From NCBI RefSeq assembly GCF_002873335.1, contig NZ_MCUW01000012.1, forward strand, positions 1 through 64,000: 64,000 nucleotides of DNA, in the 5' to 3' direction. The translations under genes and the position numbers were made by a program. Below, one piece after another: positions 29,494 to 38,992 of this stretch (the stretch's first letter is position 1; each line of letters begins with the position of its first letter). The DNA comes from Vibrio sp. 10N.286.49.B1 (GTDB taxonomy: Bacteria; Pseudomonadota; Gammaproteobacteria; Enterobacterales; Vibrionaceae). The notes under the pieces are model-generated. The model saw nothing but the letters and a program-made list of their open reading frames with translations, did not search any database and was not told where the DNA came from.

Positions 29494-30966
29494 ATGAATT
29501 TAATGAGCTCTATTCTTCAGAAAACAAATCGTCAATTAATCACGGTATTATTTCTATTCGCTTTAATCTCAGGTTGTGCAACCCATCAACCGCATGTAGA
29601 CAGTAATTTTGAAAGTGATTGGCAATATCAAACCTTTCACGGAGAAGTATCATTAATTTCTTCTGCCCCTCAGGCGTTTGCACAACGGTTAGCCCTTGTT
29701 CGTGCCGCGCAAAAATCAATCGACATCGAATATTTTTCGTGGACTAAAGACGTATCTGGTTTAATGTTAATGGACGCATTAACACAAGCGGCAAAGCGCG
29801 GAGTAAAGGTACGAATTATCCTTGATGATTTACTCGTATTTAACGAAACATGGCTGGCGTCCGCTAACCAAAACACCAATCTCGACATCCGTATTTTCAA
29901 CCCTTTTAAGTCGAGAAAAACAAATTGGTTAGGTCGGTCGTTTGATTATCAAAGCAACAAAGCACAACTCAACCACCGCCTACATGAAAAATACTTCAAC
30001 ATCGATGGCGAAGTGCTGATTCTAGGGGGGCGCAACATTGGTGATGATTACTTTAGTTTCAAATCTAAAAATAATTTTTTCGATTTGGATACCCTAATTA
30101 AGGGTCAAGTCATTAAACCTTTCGAAGAAAACTTTTTGGCATTGTGGGAGAACGACTTAGTCACCCCGATAGAAGCACTAATAACATCAAAAAAACAAAA
30201 TAGTGACGAATTGACTCAAGCGGCCATCAAGTCAATGGAACAAAATCAGGCATTGGTCACCCGTATTGAATCTGAAGTCAATGCGCTTGATGACGCTATT
30301 TACGTCCCGGCTAAAATCACTCCTATTTTTGACTCGGTGGACAAGGTCGGCACCTCCATGCCTTACTTCAAAAAGCGCTTAGAACATTTCGTTTATCGCT
30401 ATCCAAGTAAAAAAGAGGAGTTGATTATTTCGACCCCCTATTTGATACCGCATAATGATGGGTTTAAGGTCATCCCTGATTTTATTAATCATGGTGCCGA
30501 TGTCACGCTGTTTACCAATTCAGCGGCATCAAACGACTCACCATTCGTACCGGCTTATTACGCGCAGCACCGTCAGGGTTTGCTTGATTTAGGTGTCAAC
30601 ATTTATGAATATGACACCGACGCGACCCATCGCGACAACTATCATTCTGCTAGCGGACACTTCCACAATAAAGCGTTTATCTTGGACAGCATTTTGAGTT
30701 ACGTCGGTTCGTCAAATTTCGATCCTCGCTCAGATTTTCTTAACCTTGAGTTCGGGATAGTCATTGAAAGCGAAGCGTTTGCCGAACAATTAAAGCGTTA
30801 CTTGTTCTCCGAAGACCATTCTTATTATTGGCATGTTCAACAAGATAAAAGCGACACATCGTGGGAAAGCGATACACAAAAAATCACCAAAGAACCTGGT
30901 ACAACGCTACTAAGCCCAGTAAGCAACGCCCTATTTCGAAGCTTAAACATTGAATCTGAACTTTAA
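29494..30966 (+). CDS. Phospholipase D/cardiolipin synthase-like lipoprotein
   Basis: Member of the PLD superfamily resembling ClsC/YmdC-type cardiolipin synthases: 490 residues with two HKD motifs, HEKYFNID with GGRNIGDDYF (~165) and HNKAFILD with GSSNFDPRS (~405). A signal peptide with lipobox LISGC predicts a lipid-anchored envelope protein. The ATG at 29494 has AGGA upstream and keeps the signal sequence near the N-terminus. It probably handles phosphatidyl transfer or hydrolysis; the exact reaction is not shown. Confidence 0.82.
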   Translation: MNLMSSILQKTNRQLITVLFLFALISGCATHQPHVDSNFESDWQYQTFHGEVSLISSAPQAFAQRLALVRAAQKSIDIEYFSWTKDVSGLMLMDALTQAAKRGVKVRIILDDLLVFNETWLASANQNTNLDIRIFNPFKSRKTNWLGRSFDYQSNKAQLNHRLHEKYFNIDGEVLILGGRNIGDDYFSFKSKNNFFDLDTLIKGQVIKPFEENFLALWENDLVTPIEALITSKKQNSDELTQAAIKSMEQNQALVTRIESEVNALDDAIYVPAKITPIFDSVDKVGTSMPYFKKRLEHFVYRYPSKKEELIISTPYLIPHNDGFKVIPDFINHGADVTLFTNSAASNDSPFVPAYYAQHRQGLLDLGVNIYEYDTDATHRDNYHSASGHFHNKAFILDSILSYVGSSNFDPRSDFLNLEFGIVIESEAFAEQLKRYLFSEDHSYYWHVQQDKSDTSWESDTQKITKEPGTTLLSPVSNALFRSLNIESEL

Positions 30967-30979
30967 TCAATGCGCTAGA

Positions 30980-31014
30980 TAGGTCCTCATGCACTGCAAG
31001 TGCACGGGGACCTA
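30980..31014 (+). terminator. Hairpin after the PLD-family gene
   Basis: TAGGTCC / GGACCTA outer stem with TGCACT / AGTGCA inner stem, 13 bp after the stop codon. No T tract follows, so terminator function is uncertain. Confidence 0.45.
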
Positions 31015-31165
31015 GCTGAGTGGTTTCACTTCTTATAGCTTTGCTGACATACGTTTAGACAGCAAGTACGTTACAAGCGCTTTCAATAGTTCGACAACTT
31101 GTGCGCCACTCCTTTACTGTATCGCTTCACCGCAACGTGGCCTTGGCAGTAGGTACTCGTGCCAA

Positions 31166-31200
31166 GTCCTGGGTCCTGGGTCCTGGGTCCTGGGTCCTGG
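31166..31200. repeat. Heptanucleotide tandem repeat (GTCCTGG)5
   Basis: Five exact copies of GTCCTGG followed by a partial copy GTCCTA that contains the reverse complement of the ldhA stop codon. It abuts the 3' end of ldhA and is likely to vary in copy number by slippage. Confidence 0.9.
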
Positions 31201-31203
31201 GTC

Positions 31204-32193
31204 CTACAAAAAATTAGCATTTGTCGCTTGTTGTTCAAACAAACGAATATTACTGAGCGTCACATCCGCAATGTTCGCTAACGCATCTTGAGTCAAAAAT
31301 GCTTGGTGACCCGTAAATATCACATTATGACAAGCTGACAACCGGCGGAATATATCGTCAACTATCACGTCATTTGAGTTGTCTTGGAAAAATAGCTCTT
31401 TTTCATTGTCGTAAACATCAAGACCTAATGCCCCTATCTTGCCTTGTTTTAAGGCCTCAATAGCGGCACTCGAATCCAGCAACTCCCCGCGACTGGTGTT
31501 GATTAACATCACACCTTTTTTCATTTTACTAAACGCGGTTTCATCAAGAAGGTGATAATTCTCAGGCGTCATCGGACAATGCAGAGAAATGACATCAGAT
31601 TGCGAAAATAGCGTATCGAGATCCACATAGGTTGCGCCAAGATCGGTAACCAGCGGATTAGGATAAGGGTCAAAACACAGGACATTCATACCAAGGCCAC
31701 GAAGAATTCGAATAGTCGCTAAGCCTATTTTACCCGTACCGACGATACCCGCAGTCTTACCATGAAAATTAAAGCCAACTAATCCTTCAAGATTAAAATT
31801 AGCGTCGCGAGTACGCTGATACGCCTTATGAAAACGACGATTCAAGGTCATCATCAGTCCCACGGCATGCTCAGCAATGGCTTCTGGTGAGTAGGCAGGC
31901 ACTCGCGCGACTTGAATACCCAGCGCTTTTGCTGCTTCAACGTCAACATTATTGAAACCGGCACATCGCATAACAATGAGCTTCACACCTCTTACTGATA
32001 GGTGCTCTAATACCGGCTTGGACAAGTCATCATTGACGAAGGCGCAAACAACCTCACATCCTTTTGCTAGCTTTGCGGTTTTCTCAGTTAAGCGGAAATC
32101 GTAAAAGTGAAAGGTCATCTGACTTGTGTCATTTGAGCGATTAAAAGACTGCTCATCGTATGATTTAGTACTAAAGAATGCGACGTTCAACAT
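31204..32193 (-). CDS. ldhA: D-lactate dehydrogenase (fermentative)
   Basis: Reduces pyruvate to D-lactate with NADH. 329 residues with the D-2-hydroxyacid dehydrogenase layout: N-terminal substrate domain with MRCAGFNNVD, Rossmann motif GIVGTGKIGLA (~150), TSRGELLD carrying the catalytic Arg, the catalytic Glu region LDVYDNE, and the catalytic His of TGHQAFLT. An AGGAG site precedes the start. The stop codon lies against a heptamer repeat tract. Its fermentative role matches the nearby dhaKLM-gldA genes. Confidence 0.93.
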   Translation of the reverse strand: MLNVAFFSTKSYDEQSFNRSNDTSQMTFHFYDFRLTEKTAKLAKGCEVVCAFVNDDLSKPVLEHLSVRGVKLIVMRCAGFNNVDVEAAKALGIQVARVPAYSPEAIAEHAVGLMMTLNRRFHKAYQRTRDANFNLEGLVGFNFHGKTAGIVGTGKIGLATIRILRGLGMNVLCFDPYPNPLVTDLGATYVDLDTLFSQSDVISLHCPMTPENYHLLDETAFSKMKKGVMLINTSRGELLDSSAAIEALKQGKIGALGLDVYDNEKELFFQDNSNDVIVDDIFRRLSACHNVIFTGHQAFLTQDALANIADVTLSNIRLFEQQATNANFL

Positions 32194-32328
32194 AATGACT
32201 CCTAACTAGAACATAGACATTTGTTATATCAGACATTTAGCAATTAAAACACTGATAACCTGCAGGGACATAATGCAAATGGTAAATAGTCACCATTTGG
32301 CCATTTGATATTTTGAGTACGACCGACA

Positions 32329-32359
32329 TAAAAAAGCCCAAGCGACTAGGCTTGGGCTT
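32329..32359 (-). terminator. Terminator of the dhaKLM operon
   Basis: AAGCCCAAG / CTTGGGCTT 9-bp perfect stem; the minus strand continues into a T tract. It lies 28 bp past the dhaM stop codon. Confidence 0.85.
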
Positions 32360-32386
32360 GGGTTTAGCATTGATGGCTGATGGCTA

Positions 32387-34795
32387 CTATACGGTCGCCA
32401 TATTCACGTTTCTAACTTTCTGTTTCAATGCGGGCAACAACGTCGAGCTGGCACTGAACTTCCTCAGACCAAAACTAAGCAGTAACTCTGTTGCAGTCAC
32501 ATCTCCCGCCATTTCACCGCACATACTGACCGGAATACCGGCTCTGTTAGCCGCCTCGATTGTTATTTTTATAGCATTGAGAACCGCGGGTTCAAAGTAA
32601 TTCACCAACTCAGCAACATCGCTATTGCCTCGATCTGCGGCCATAACATATTGAGTTAAATCGTTGGTGCCAATCGAGAAGAAATCCACTTCTTTTGCTA
32701 ATGCATCTGCATTAAATACCGCAGCCGGAACCTCAATCATAATGCCAACTGGTAGCGCGTTGCCTACAATATGAAGTTGCTCCTGTACTCGATTAATCAG
32801 CGCTTTGACGCGATGAATTTCACCCACCGTCGCTATCATCGGAATCATCAGCTGTATATTGGATTGCTCAGCATGAGCGCGGAGAACGGCTCTTAATTGG
32901 GTCTCAAAAAGCGCTTTATGTGTTAAGCATAAACGAACGCCTCGAAGTCCCAAAAATGGGTTCTCTTCTTGTGGCATTGGGTACGCGGCTAATGGTTTAT
33001 CTCCACCAACATCGAGGCTGCGGATTGTGATTGGTTTATCGCCAAATGATTGCGCGATATCTCGGTAAATTTGGAACTGTTCGTCTTCTGTTGGCAGTGC
33101 ATCACTTGCCTGAAATAGAAACTCAGTTCTGAATAAACCCACACCTTCCGCACCATTCTCTAGTGCTTGTGCCACATCTTCAGGACCGCCAATATTGGCC
33201 AGAGCTTGAATCGCGGTACCGTCTTGAGTGGCTGCTACTTCAAGTGCATTCTTTAACGCGGCTTTTTGCTTGGCAAGCCATTCTTGACGTTTATTGTTTA
33301 GTTCTTCTTGTATCGATGTGGAAGGCGTGACCCACAACAAACCACTAAAACCATCAACGGTCACCTGGGCACCGGTTTTTACTTGGTCCGTGCAGCCTGT
33401 CGCTTTAACAATGGCAGGGATACCCATCGCACGCGCTAGAATGGCGCTGTGCGATGTTTTTCCGCCTTCACTTAAACAAATTGCTAGCACTTTCGACTTG
33501 TCTAATCCTGCTACATCAGATGGCATCAGATCTCGAGCTAACAAGATACTCGGTTCACTTATAGTGAGTGCTTTTGGTACTGCTCCCGTGAGCGCAATCA
33601 TGACTTGTCGAGCGATATCATAAACATCAGCTTCACGCTCACGCATATAATCACTTTCAGCGCGTTTATATTGCAGTGCCAATTCAGTAGTCACATCACA
33701 CCATGCTCGCTCGGCAATGTTGCCCTCTAGAATCAATCGCTCGGCATGAAGATGTAACTCAGGATCATCGAGCATCATGGCATGTGCAGCAAATATTTCA
33801 CCATGTGGTAGCTTAGCTTGCTGCTCTAAGTGTTGCTTGACCGAAGACATTGCATTGTTTAGCTTAGACTGCTCACCTTCCGGACCAATAAAATCACGCG
33901 TCGGAACATCCGGAACTTCTTGAGCAAAGAGCACAGCGGGCGCAGTGACAATGCCACCATTTACGCTAAGCCCTACAATGGCTCCTTCAATGTCTTGTTG
34001 AGATTGCTCAGCAACATCATCGTCATGGTGCTCGTTTGCCACCATTGGCGTCGGGTTATTCACCGCTTCAGCCTCACCAAAGTGTTGCTGTGCAAGCAAA
34101 GTAAAGGCATCAATCGCCAGCTGTGCGTCATCACCAGACGCAAACAGCGTCATACTTTCATCACATCGAACACCAAGCTTAGCGATACTATTTAGACTTT
34201 TCGCATTCGCTTTTTTGCCTTCTTTATCTAGCTGAACGTCACCACTAAAACTGGCAAGGCAGCCAACGATCGCAGCAGCCGGACGCGCGTGAATGCCATG
34301 AGGATTCTTAACAAGCCATTTAAACGATAATACTTCGCCTTCATGGGATAGACAGTCCATCTCTGTGATTTTACTCGTCGCCGCTTCTTCTCCTAAATGT
34401 TCTTTCTTAACATCTAATGCGTTCGTGGCTTCTGCAATAACGTCATGAATAGAAAGCCCTGCAGCGGCGGCAACACTTGCTGCCATCGTTCCCTCAACAA
34501 TCGGTGCCGAGACCAACACCACTTTATCGCGAATGTCATCATCGAGGAGCTCCAACGCCATTTCTGTACTCAGTAATGCGCTCCCTAAGTCCATCAATAC
34601 AATCGCGCCGCCGTCGTCACACACTTCTTCAATGGCGCCCATGACAGCAATCGCGTCAGTACCAATTGGGTTCTCAGGATCATCGATCCCTGCTGCTATC
34701 GCTAGATTCGCTTTGCCTTGCGTCATTTGAGTGGCCAATTCGGCCACTCCTTCAGCTAACAGGCGGCTATGCGATACGACTACAATGCCTACCAT
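32387..34795 (-). CDS. dhaM: Multi-domain PEP-dependent phosphotransferase DhaM
   Basis: Rephosphorylates the ADP bound to DhaL from PEP, driving dihydroxyacetone kinase. The 802 residues hold three parts: a mannose-type EIIA-like domain (~1-130; active His in VVSHSRLLAEG), an HPr domain (~155-240; active His in PHGIHARPA) and enzyme I (~265-795; active His in GGKTSHSAILAR, PEP-binding FRTEFLF and a complete C-terminal barrel with MCGEMAGD). E. coli DhaM has about 470 residues and a truncated EI; this one is full length and could use PEP without general enzyme I. It is 3 bp from dhaL. Confidence 0.92.
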   Translation of the reverse strand: MVGIVVVSHSRLLAEGVAELATQMTQGKANLAIAAGIDDPENPIGTDAIAVMGAIEEVCDDGGAIVLMDLGSALLSTEMALELLDDDIRDKVVLVSAPIVEGTMAASVAAAAGLSIHDVIAEATNALDVKKEHLGEEAATSKITEMDCLSHEGEVLSFKWLVKNPHGIHARPAAAIVGCLASFSGDVQLDKEGKKANAKSLNSIAKLGVRCDESMTLFASGDDAQLAIDAFTLLAQQHFGEAEAVNNPTPMVANEHHDDDVAEQSQQDIEGAIVGLSVNGGIVTAPAVLFAQEVPDVPTRDFIGPEGEQSKLNNAMSSVKQHLEQQAKLPHGEIFAAHAMMLDDPELHLHAERLILEGNIAERAWCDVTTELALQYKRAESDYMREREADVYDIARQVMIALTGAVPKALTISEPSILLARDLMPSDVAGLDKSKVLAICLSEGGKTSHSAILARAMGIPAIVKATGCTDQVKTGAQVTVDGFSGLLWVTPSTSIQEELNNKRQEWLAKQKAALKNALEVAATQDGTAIQALANIGGPEDVAQALENGAEGVGLFRTEFLFQASDALPTEDEQFQIYRDIAQSFGDKPITIRSLDVGGDKPLAAYPMPQEENPFLGLRGVRLCLTHKALFETQLRAVLRAHAEQSNIQLMIPMIATVGEIHRVKALINRVQEQLHIVGNALPVGIMIEVPAAVFNADALAKEVDFFSIGTNDLTQYVMAADRGNSDVAELVNYFEPAVLNAIKITIEAANRAGIPVSMCGEMAGDVTATELLLSFGLRKFSASSTLLPALKQKVRNVNMATV

Positions 34796-34798
34796 GCT

Positions 34799-35434
34799 TT
34801 ATTTCCCTGCTATTGCCTGTCTTAGCGCTTTAATCATTAGAAGTGACGATGTCGCGCCTGGGTCTTGATGACCTATACTGCGTTCGCCAAGGTAACTTGC
34901 ACGTCCTTTTCTGGCTTGCATCTCAATAGTTGAAACCACACTTTTCTCCGCAAGCAACACCATCTCGTCCAATAGATGGTCAGGGCTTACCCCTTCTTCT
35001 AAAGACGCTTTAGTACCATTAAGCACAGGCAACCAAACATCACACATGGTTTTGTCACCTTGCTCCGCTTTACCACGTGAAATCACGCCATCAACGCCAC
35101 TTTTTAAATCATCGATCAATTCTTGAAAAGTAAGGGATTCTCGACTGCCAACTGAGGCTGCCGTGCGAATAAACAGAGTACCGTATAGAGGGCCACTGGC
35201 ACCGCCAACGCTAGAAAGAAGCGTCATACCGGTATTTTTCAATATTGCGCCGATGTTTTGTTTTTCAACTTTTGGCAGTGTTTCTTTAACCTTCTTAAAA
35301 CCACGATTCATATTAAGACCATGGTCAGCATCACCGATATCACGATCAAGATCCGTTAAGAAATCTTGGTTCTCTTCGTATGACACCGCACAAAGCTCAA
35401 GCCAGTTTAAAATGTGTTGTTTTTCAATTTGCAT
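34799..35434 (-). CDS. dhaL: Dihydroxyacetone kinase ADP-binding subunit DhaL
   Basis: The 211-residue subunit carries tightly bound ADP/ATP and transfers phosphate to dihydroxyacetone on DhaK. The Mg-ADP site motif DRDIGDADHGLNMNRGF and the GASGPLYG loop are present, as is the lid segment with GHQDPGATS. The ATG at 35434 gives the family N-terminus. Its start is 14 bp after the dhaK stop codon. Confidence 0.93.
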   Translation of the reverse strand: MQIEKQHILNWLELCAVSYEENQDFLTDLDRDIGDADHGLNMNRGFKKVKETLPKVEKQNIGAILKNTGMTLLSSVGGASGPLYGTLFIRTAASVGSRESLTFQELIDDLKSGVDGVISRGKAEQGDKTMCDVWLPVLNGTKASLEEGVSPDHLLDEMVLLAEKSVVSTIEMQARKGRASYLGERSIGHQDPGATSSLLMIKALRQAIAGK

Positions 35435-35448
35435 AATTTGACCTCGAA

Positions 35449-36507
35449 TTACCACTTAATCGCCGCTGTATCAACCGGAGCATCAAACAGTTCTAACATT
35501 TCGGAATCTGCTTTAAGCAGCGTAATAGATACCCCTTCCATATTGAGCGAGGTGCAATAGTTACCCACCATGTTGCGCGCAATATTAAAGCCTGCCTTTT
35601 CACAGTTTTGCGCCAAGCGACGATACACGCCGTACAACTCAGATTCCGGCGTTGCTCCAAGGCCATTTACAATGGCGATATACTCTTGATTCGCTTCAAA
35701 ATCTTCAATTTTTGATGACGTTTCATCCCATTGACCTTCGACACGGTTCCACAAACGTAAAGTGCGGCTGTATCCGTCATTTTCAGACAGCTCAACAAAC
35801 ATTTTGTCAACAAGCTCGTCAGCGTTGGTAAATTTAATACGCTCGATGCCCGGCTCACCATGGATGCCGACACCAAATTCAACTTCATCATCCGCCAGTG
35901 TGAATGATGGCTTACCAGCGGCAGGTACAACGCACGCATCTAACGCCACCCCAAACGAACGGCAACGATTGTTTATCCGAGTCGCTAGCGCTTCACATTG
36001 CTCTAGTGAGTAACCTTTGGCTGCAGCTGCACCCACAATTTTTTCAACGAGGACCGTACCAGCGACGCCACGTCGACCTGCGGTGTACAAGCTATCTTTT
36101 ACCGCAACATCATCATCGATCAGTACTGAACCGACTTTAATACCATCGAAATGCAGTAGTTCAACAGCGGTTTCAAAGTTAAGCACATCACCGGTGTAGT
36201 TCTTGATAAAAAACAACACGCCCTCACCCGTATTCACCTGGTTACCACATTCATACATTTGGTCCGGTGTTGGCGAAGTGAACACCTCACCTGGACAAGC
36301 CCCCGTCAGCATACCTTTGCCAATGAAGCCCGCATGTAATGGTTCATGACCACAACCACCGCCTGAAACAAGGGCAACTTGACCCGGAGTTTCTTCATGC
36401 CACATATAACGCGGCTCGTAATTCACTTTAAGTTCAGGGCGAGAAGCGGCAAGACCTTCCATCTGCTCTCTAACAACGTCTTCGACACTATTAATTAATT
36501 TTTTCAT
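35449..36507 (-). CDS. dhaK: Dihydroxyacetone kinase substrate-binding subunit DhaK
   Basis: Binds dihydroxyacetone covalently as a hemiaminal through a catalytic His and presents it to DhaL for phosphorylation. The 352 residues contain the SGGGCGHEPLHAGF substrate loop, IKNYTGDVLNFE, and the catalytic His in GVGIHGEPG (~215). It is first in dhaKLM and divergent from gldA, so glycerol oxidation and dihydroxyacetone phosphorylation share one control region. Confidence 0.94.
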   Translation of the reverse strand: MKKLINSVEDVVREQMEGLAASRPELKVNYEPRYMWHEETPGQVALVSGGGCGHEPLHAGFIGKGMLTGACPGEVFTSPTPDQMYECGNQVNTGEGVLFFIKNYTGDVLNFETAVELLHFDGIKVGSVLIDDDVAVKDSLYTAGRRGVAGTVLVEKIVGAAAAKGYSLEQCEALATRINNRCRSFGVALDACVVPAAGKPSFTLADDEVEFGVGIHGEPGIERIKFTNADELVDKMFVELSENDGYSRTLRLWNRVEGQWDETSSKIEDFEANQEYIAIVNGLGATPESELYGVYRRLAQNCEKAGFNIARNMVGNYCTSLNMEGVSITLLKADSEMLELFDAPVDTAAIKW

Positions 36508-36605
36508 CTTTTGTTTCTCTTATATTTTTATGTTCGTTAATTGGATACTGGTAACTTTTCATCCATCATAAAAATAAATGGCTACTCGACAATAAAAAAC
36601 AAACC

Positions 36606-36652
36606 GTTCCAAAATGGAACAAATAACAAAATTAAACGTTCCAAAATGAAAC
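36606..36652. promoter_or_regulatory. Two tandem inverted repeats upstream of dhaK (candidate DhaR sites)
   Basis: GTTCC-AAAAT-GGAAC at 36606-36620 and GTTCC-AAAAT-GAAAC at 36638-36652. Their centres are 32 bp apart, close to three helical turns, as expected for cooperative binding of one regulator. DhaR, encoded at 42577-44508, is the obvious candidate, but this is inference. Confidence 0.5.
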
Positions 36653-36659
36653 ATAGCTT

Positions 36660-36821
36660 TCAGTAAAATGACGCTTTGGTGATCTCACCCTGCATAATTG
36701 CCAAATCCAATTCTCGTCCGAAACGCGCTTTGTTAGCCACGTCAAACAATCGGATCTCACTTTGGTAAATGCTTTCGATAATGCACTGCCCCTCTTTAAG
36801 ATGAAGCCAACGTTGAAACAA
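36660..36821 (-). pseudogene. Possible gene remnant or 53-residue ORF between dhaK and gldA
   Basis: A minus-strand frame reads RWLHLKEGQCIIESIYQS, then LFDVANKARFGRELDLAIMQGEI and ends KASFY-stop, with a natural-looking protein composition. A TAG lies just upstream and the only usable start is a TTG without a clear ribosome site. It looks like the C-terminal remnant of a lost gene, or a small protein with a weak start. The family was not recognised. Confidence 0.35.
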
Positions 36822-36857
36822 AAATAACTATTAACTTAAAATAAAAGGTCTAGAAAA

Positions 36858-37940
36858 ATGGACAAGATTATTATTAGCCCAAGTAAGTATGTTCAAGGTG
36901 AAAACGTATTAGGCTCTATTGCGACATATGTCAAAGCTCTCGGCGCAAACCCTCTAGCGATTGCCGATGAGTTCGTAACAGGCCTAGTCGGCGACACAGT
37001 AAAAGATAGCTTTATTAAAGAAGACATGCCGCTTGCGATGGACATATTTAATGGGGAGTGCTCACGCTTAGAAATTGACCGTCTAACGGATATCTGCGCA
37101 ACACAGAAAAATGATGTCATCATCGGCATTGGTGGTGGTAAAACGCTTGATACTGCTAAATCTGTTGCTTTCTATACTAAGATCCCTGTGGTTGTGGTTC
37201 CTACTATTGCCTCTACCGACGCTCCAACAAGTGCGCTTGCTGTTATCTACACCCCAGAAGGCGAGTTTGCAGAATATCTGCTGTTCCCACAAAACCCAGA
37301 TATGGTCGTAATGGATACGAAAGTCATTGCTGGTGCACCGGTAAGGCTGTTGGTATCTGGTATGGGTGACGCGCTTTCTACGTACTTTGAAGCCCGTGCA
37401 AACATGACATCAGGAAAACCAACGATGGCAGGTGGCGCGCCGACCCGCTCTGCACAAGCGCTCGCAAAACTGTGTTATGAGACGTTGCTTGAAGATGGTG
37501 TGAAAGCAAAAATCGCAGTAGAAAACGGCGTAAGTACCACTGCCGTCGAAAACATCATTGAAGCGAACACTTACCTAAGTGGTATCGGATTCGAGAGTAG
37601 TGGTCTCGCAGCAGCGCACGCCATCCATAATGGCTTAACAAAATTAGAAGAATGTCATCACTTGTACCACGGCGAAAAAGTGGCATTCGGAACCCTCGTT
37701 CAACTAGTATTAGAAAATGCGCCAATGGAAGAAATCCAAACCGTGCTCACTTTCTGTCGCGAAGTGGGGTTACCTACCAACTTGTTTGATATGGGTGTCA
37801 AAGAGATCAACAAAGACAAACTATTTGAAGTTGCTGAGGGTGCTACCGCGGAAGGTGAAACCATTCACAACATGCCTTTTCCAGTCACCGCAGATAGCGT
37901 ATTTGCCGCTATTTTGACTGCGCATCAATTAGGCCAATAA
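36858..37940 (+). CDS. gldA: Glycerol dehydrogenase (NAD+)
   Basis: Oxidises glycerol to dihydroxyacetone, which DhaKLM then phosphorylates. It is a 360-residue iron-type (group III) alcohol dehydrogenase fold. It has GIGGGKTLDTAK (NAD pyrophosphate loop, ~90), PTIASTDAPTSALAVIY, and metal ligands at the Asp of SGMGDALSTYFEA and the His residues of AHAIHNGL and HGEKVAFG. It is divergent from dhaKLM. Confidence 0.95.
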   Translation: MDKIIISPSKYVQGENVLGSIATYVKALGANPLAIADEFVTGLVGDTVKDSFIKEDMPLAMDIFNGECSRLEIDRLTDICATQKNDVIIGIGGGKTLDTAKSVAFYTKIPVVVVPTIASTDAPTSALAVIYTPEGEFAEYLLFPQNPDMVVMDTKVIAGAPVRLLVSGMGDALSTYFEARANMTSGKPTMAGGAPTRSAQALAKLCYETLLEDGVKAKIAVENGVSTTAVENIIEANTYLSGIGFESSGLAAAHAIHNGLTKLEECHHLYHGEKVAFGTLVQLVLENAPMEEIQTVLTFCREVGLPTNLFDMGVKEINKDKLFEVAEGATAEGETIHNMPFPVTADSVFAAILTAHQLGQ

Positions 37941-37985
37941 TACCACTCATAATAATGTCTTAATTGGCGTCAACGCCCAAAAGAC

Positions 37986-38012
37986 AAGGTCAGCATTATG
38001 CTGGCCTTTTTT
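37986..38012 (+). terminator. Terminator of gldA
   Basis: AAGGTCAGCA / TGCTGGCCTT stem with one G-U pair and a 3-nt loop, followed by T6. Confidence 0.85.
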
Positions 38013-38359
38013 GTGCCATTAAATAATGTTTGTCCAAACAATACCCAACCAATGCACATAGTAGATATATTATAAATGCAATATTTAAGTGCAGCCATTA
38101 ATTCACCAGGGAAATAAAAACTTACAATTATTAAACATTAATTTCAATTAAATCTCTTTTATCATCTTAATAATGATTTGGATTAATTTCCCTCCACTTA
38201 ATAACTAGTAATGTTGTTTTACAATGATGAAGCTAGAGCTGAGTTTGTACTCGAAATAAAAATGAACACAGCATTAATTTATCCGTAAAGAACGTGGTAA
38301 TAACGCTCATCATTGATTAAGAGCAACTAATTTATATAATAAAAACTAAGGACAGCATA
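38013..38359. other. AT-rich intergenic region
   Basis: About 350 bp of AT-rich sequence leading to the exported beta-barrel gene. It presumably holds that gene's promoter. No repeat or small gene was recognised. Confidence 0.35.
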
Positions 38360-38992
38360 ATGAAACTAGTCTCAACACTAGCAGTAGGTACATTAGCGTT
38401 ATTCCCTCTCTCTTCACTAGCAGACCACACCGTGATAGATGGCCTCGAATTTGGTCCTCTCGCACAACTCGTGGGGACTTGGAAAACCGTCGACACCGGG
38501 GTTGATCTCTCTCCCGCTCAAGCCGGCACCGAGCAGGGAAAAGGCGCACCCGCTATTACTCCTTTTTACGAAGTCATGACTTTTGAAGTGGCCGCTGACG
38601 CTGTCAATGCGAGTGAACAAACACTGGTGGCGCTCTACTACAAGCAAGAAGTCTTTAGAAAAGCTGATGACTCTAAATTTCATGATCAACGCGGTTACTT
38701 CATTTACGATCAAGAAAATCAGGTCGTTTATAACTCTTTCTGTGTGCCAAGAACCACTTGTGTCACTGCAGAAGGACCGGCAGGCAATAACATGACACTG
38801 ACCATGTCAGACCGTGGTGTAGCTGAGTCTAATTTTATGCAACAAAAAGCAAGCACAACAGGGTTTACCATGAACCTTAACATAGAGGGTGATACACTGA
38901 CGTACTCTCAATCCACCATGTTGAAGATCTACGACGGCGAATTTGCCCACACTGACTCTTCTGTGCTTGAACGTGTAAAAGCCAATAATTAG
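38360..38992 (+). CDS. Exported heme-binding-barrel (nitrobindin-like) protein
   Basis: 210 residues with a signal peptide (cut near SLA-DH). The mature protein begins with a GLEFGPLAQLVGTWKTVDTG segment of the kind that opens FABP/nitrobindin-like beta-barrels, and alternating strands continue to the end. No partner is adjacent: the following acetyltransferase is 235 bp away. The family call rests on the N-terminal motif and overall pattern, so the function is open. Confidence 0.55.
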   Translation: MKLVSTLAVGTLALFPLSSLADHTVIDGLEFGPLAQLVGTWKTVDTGVDLSPAQAGTEQGKGAPAITPFYEVMTFEVAADAVNASEQTLVALYYKQEVFRKADDSKFHDQRGYFIYDQENQVVYNSFCVPRTTCVTAEGPAGNNMTLTMSDRGVAESNFMQQKASTTGFTMNLNIEGDTLTYSQSTMLKIYDGEFAHTDSSVLERVKANN

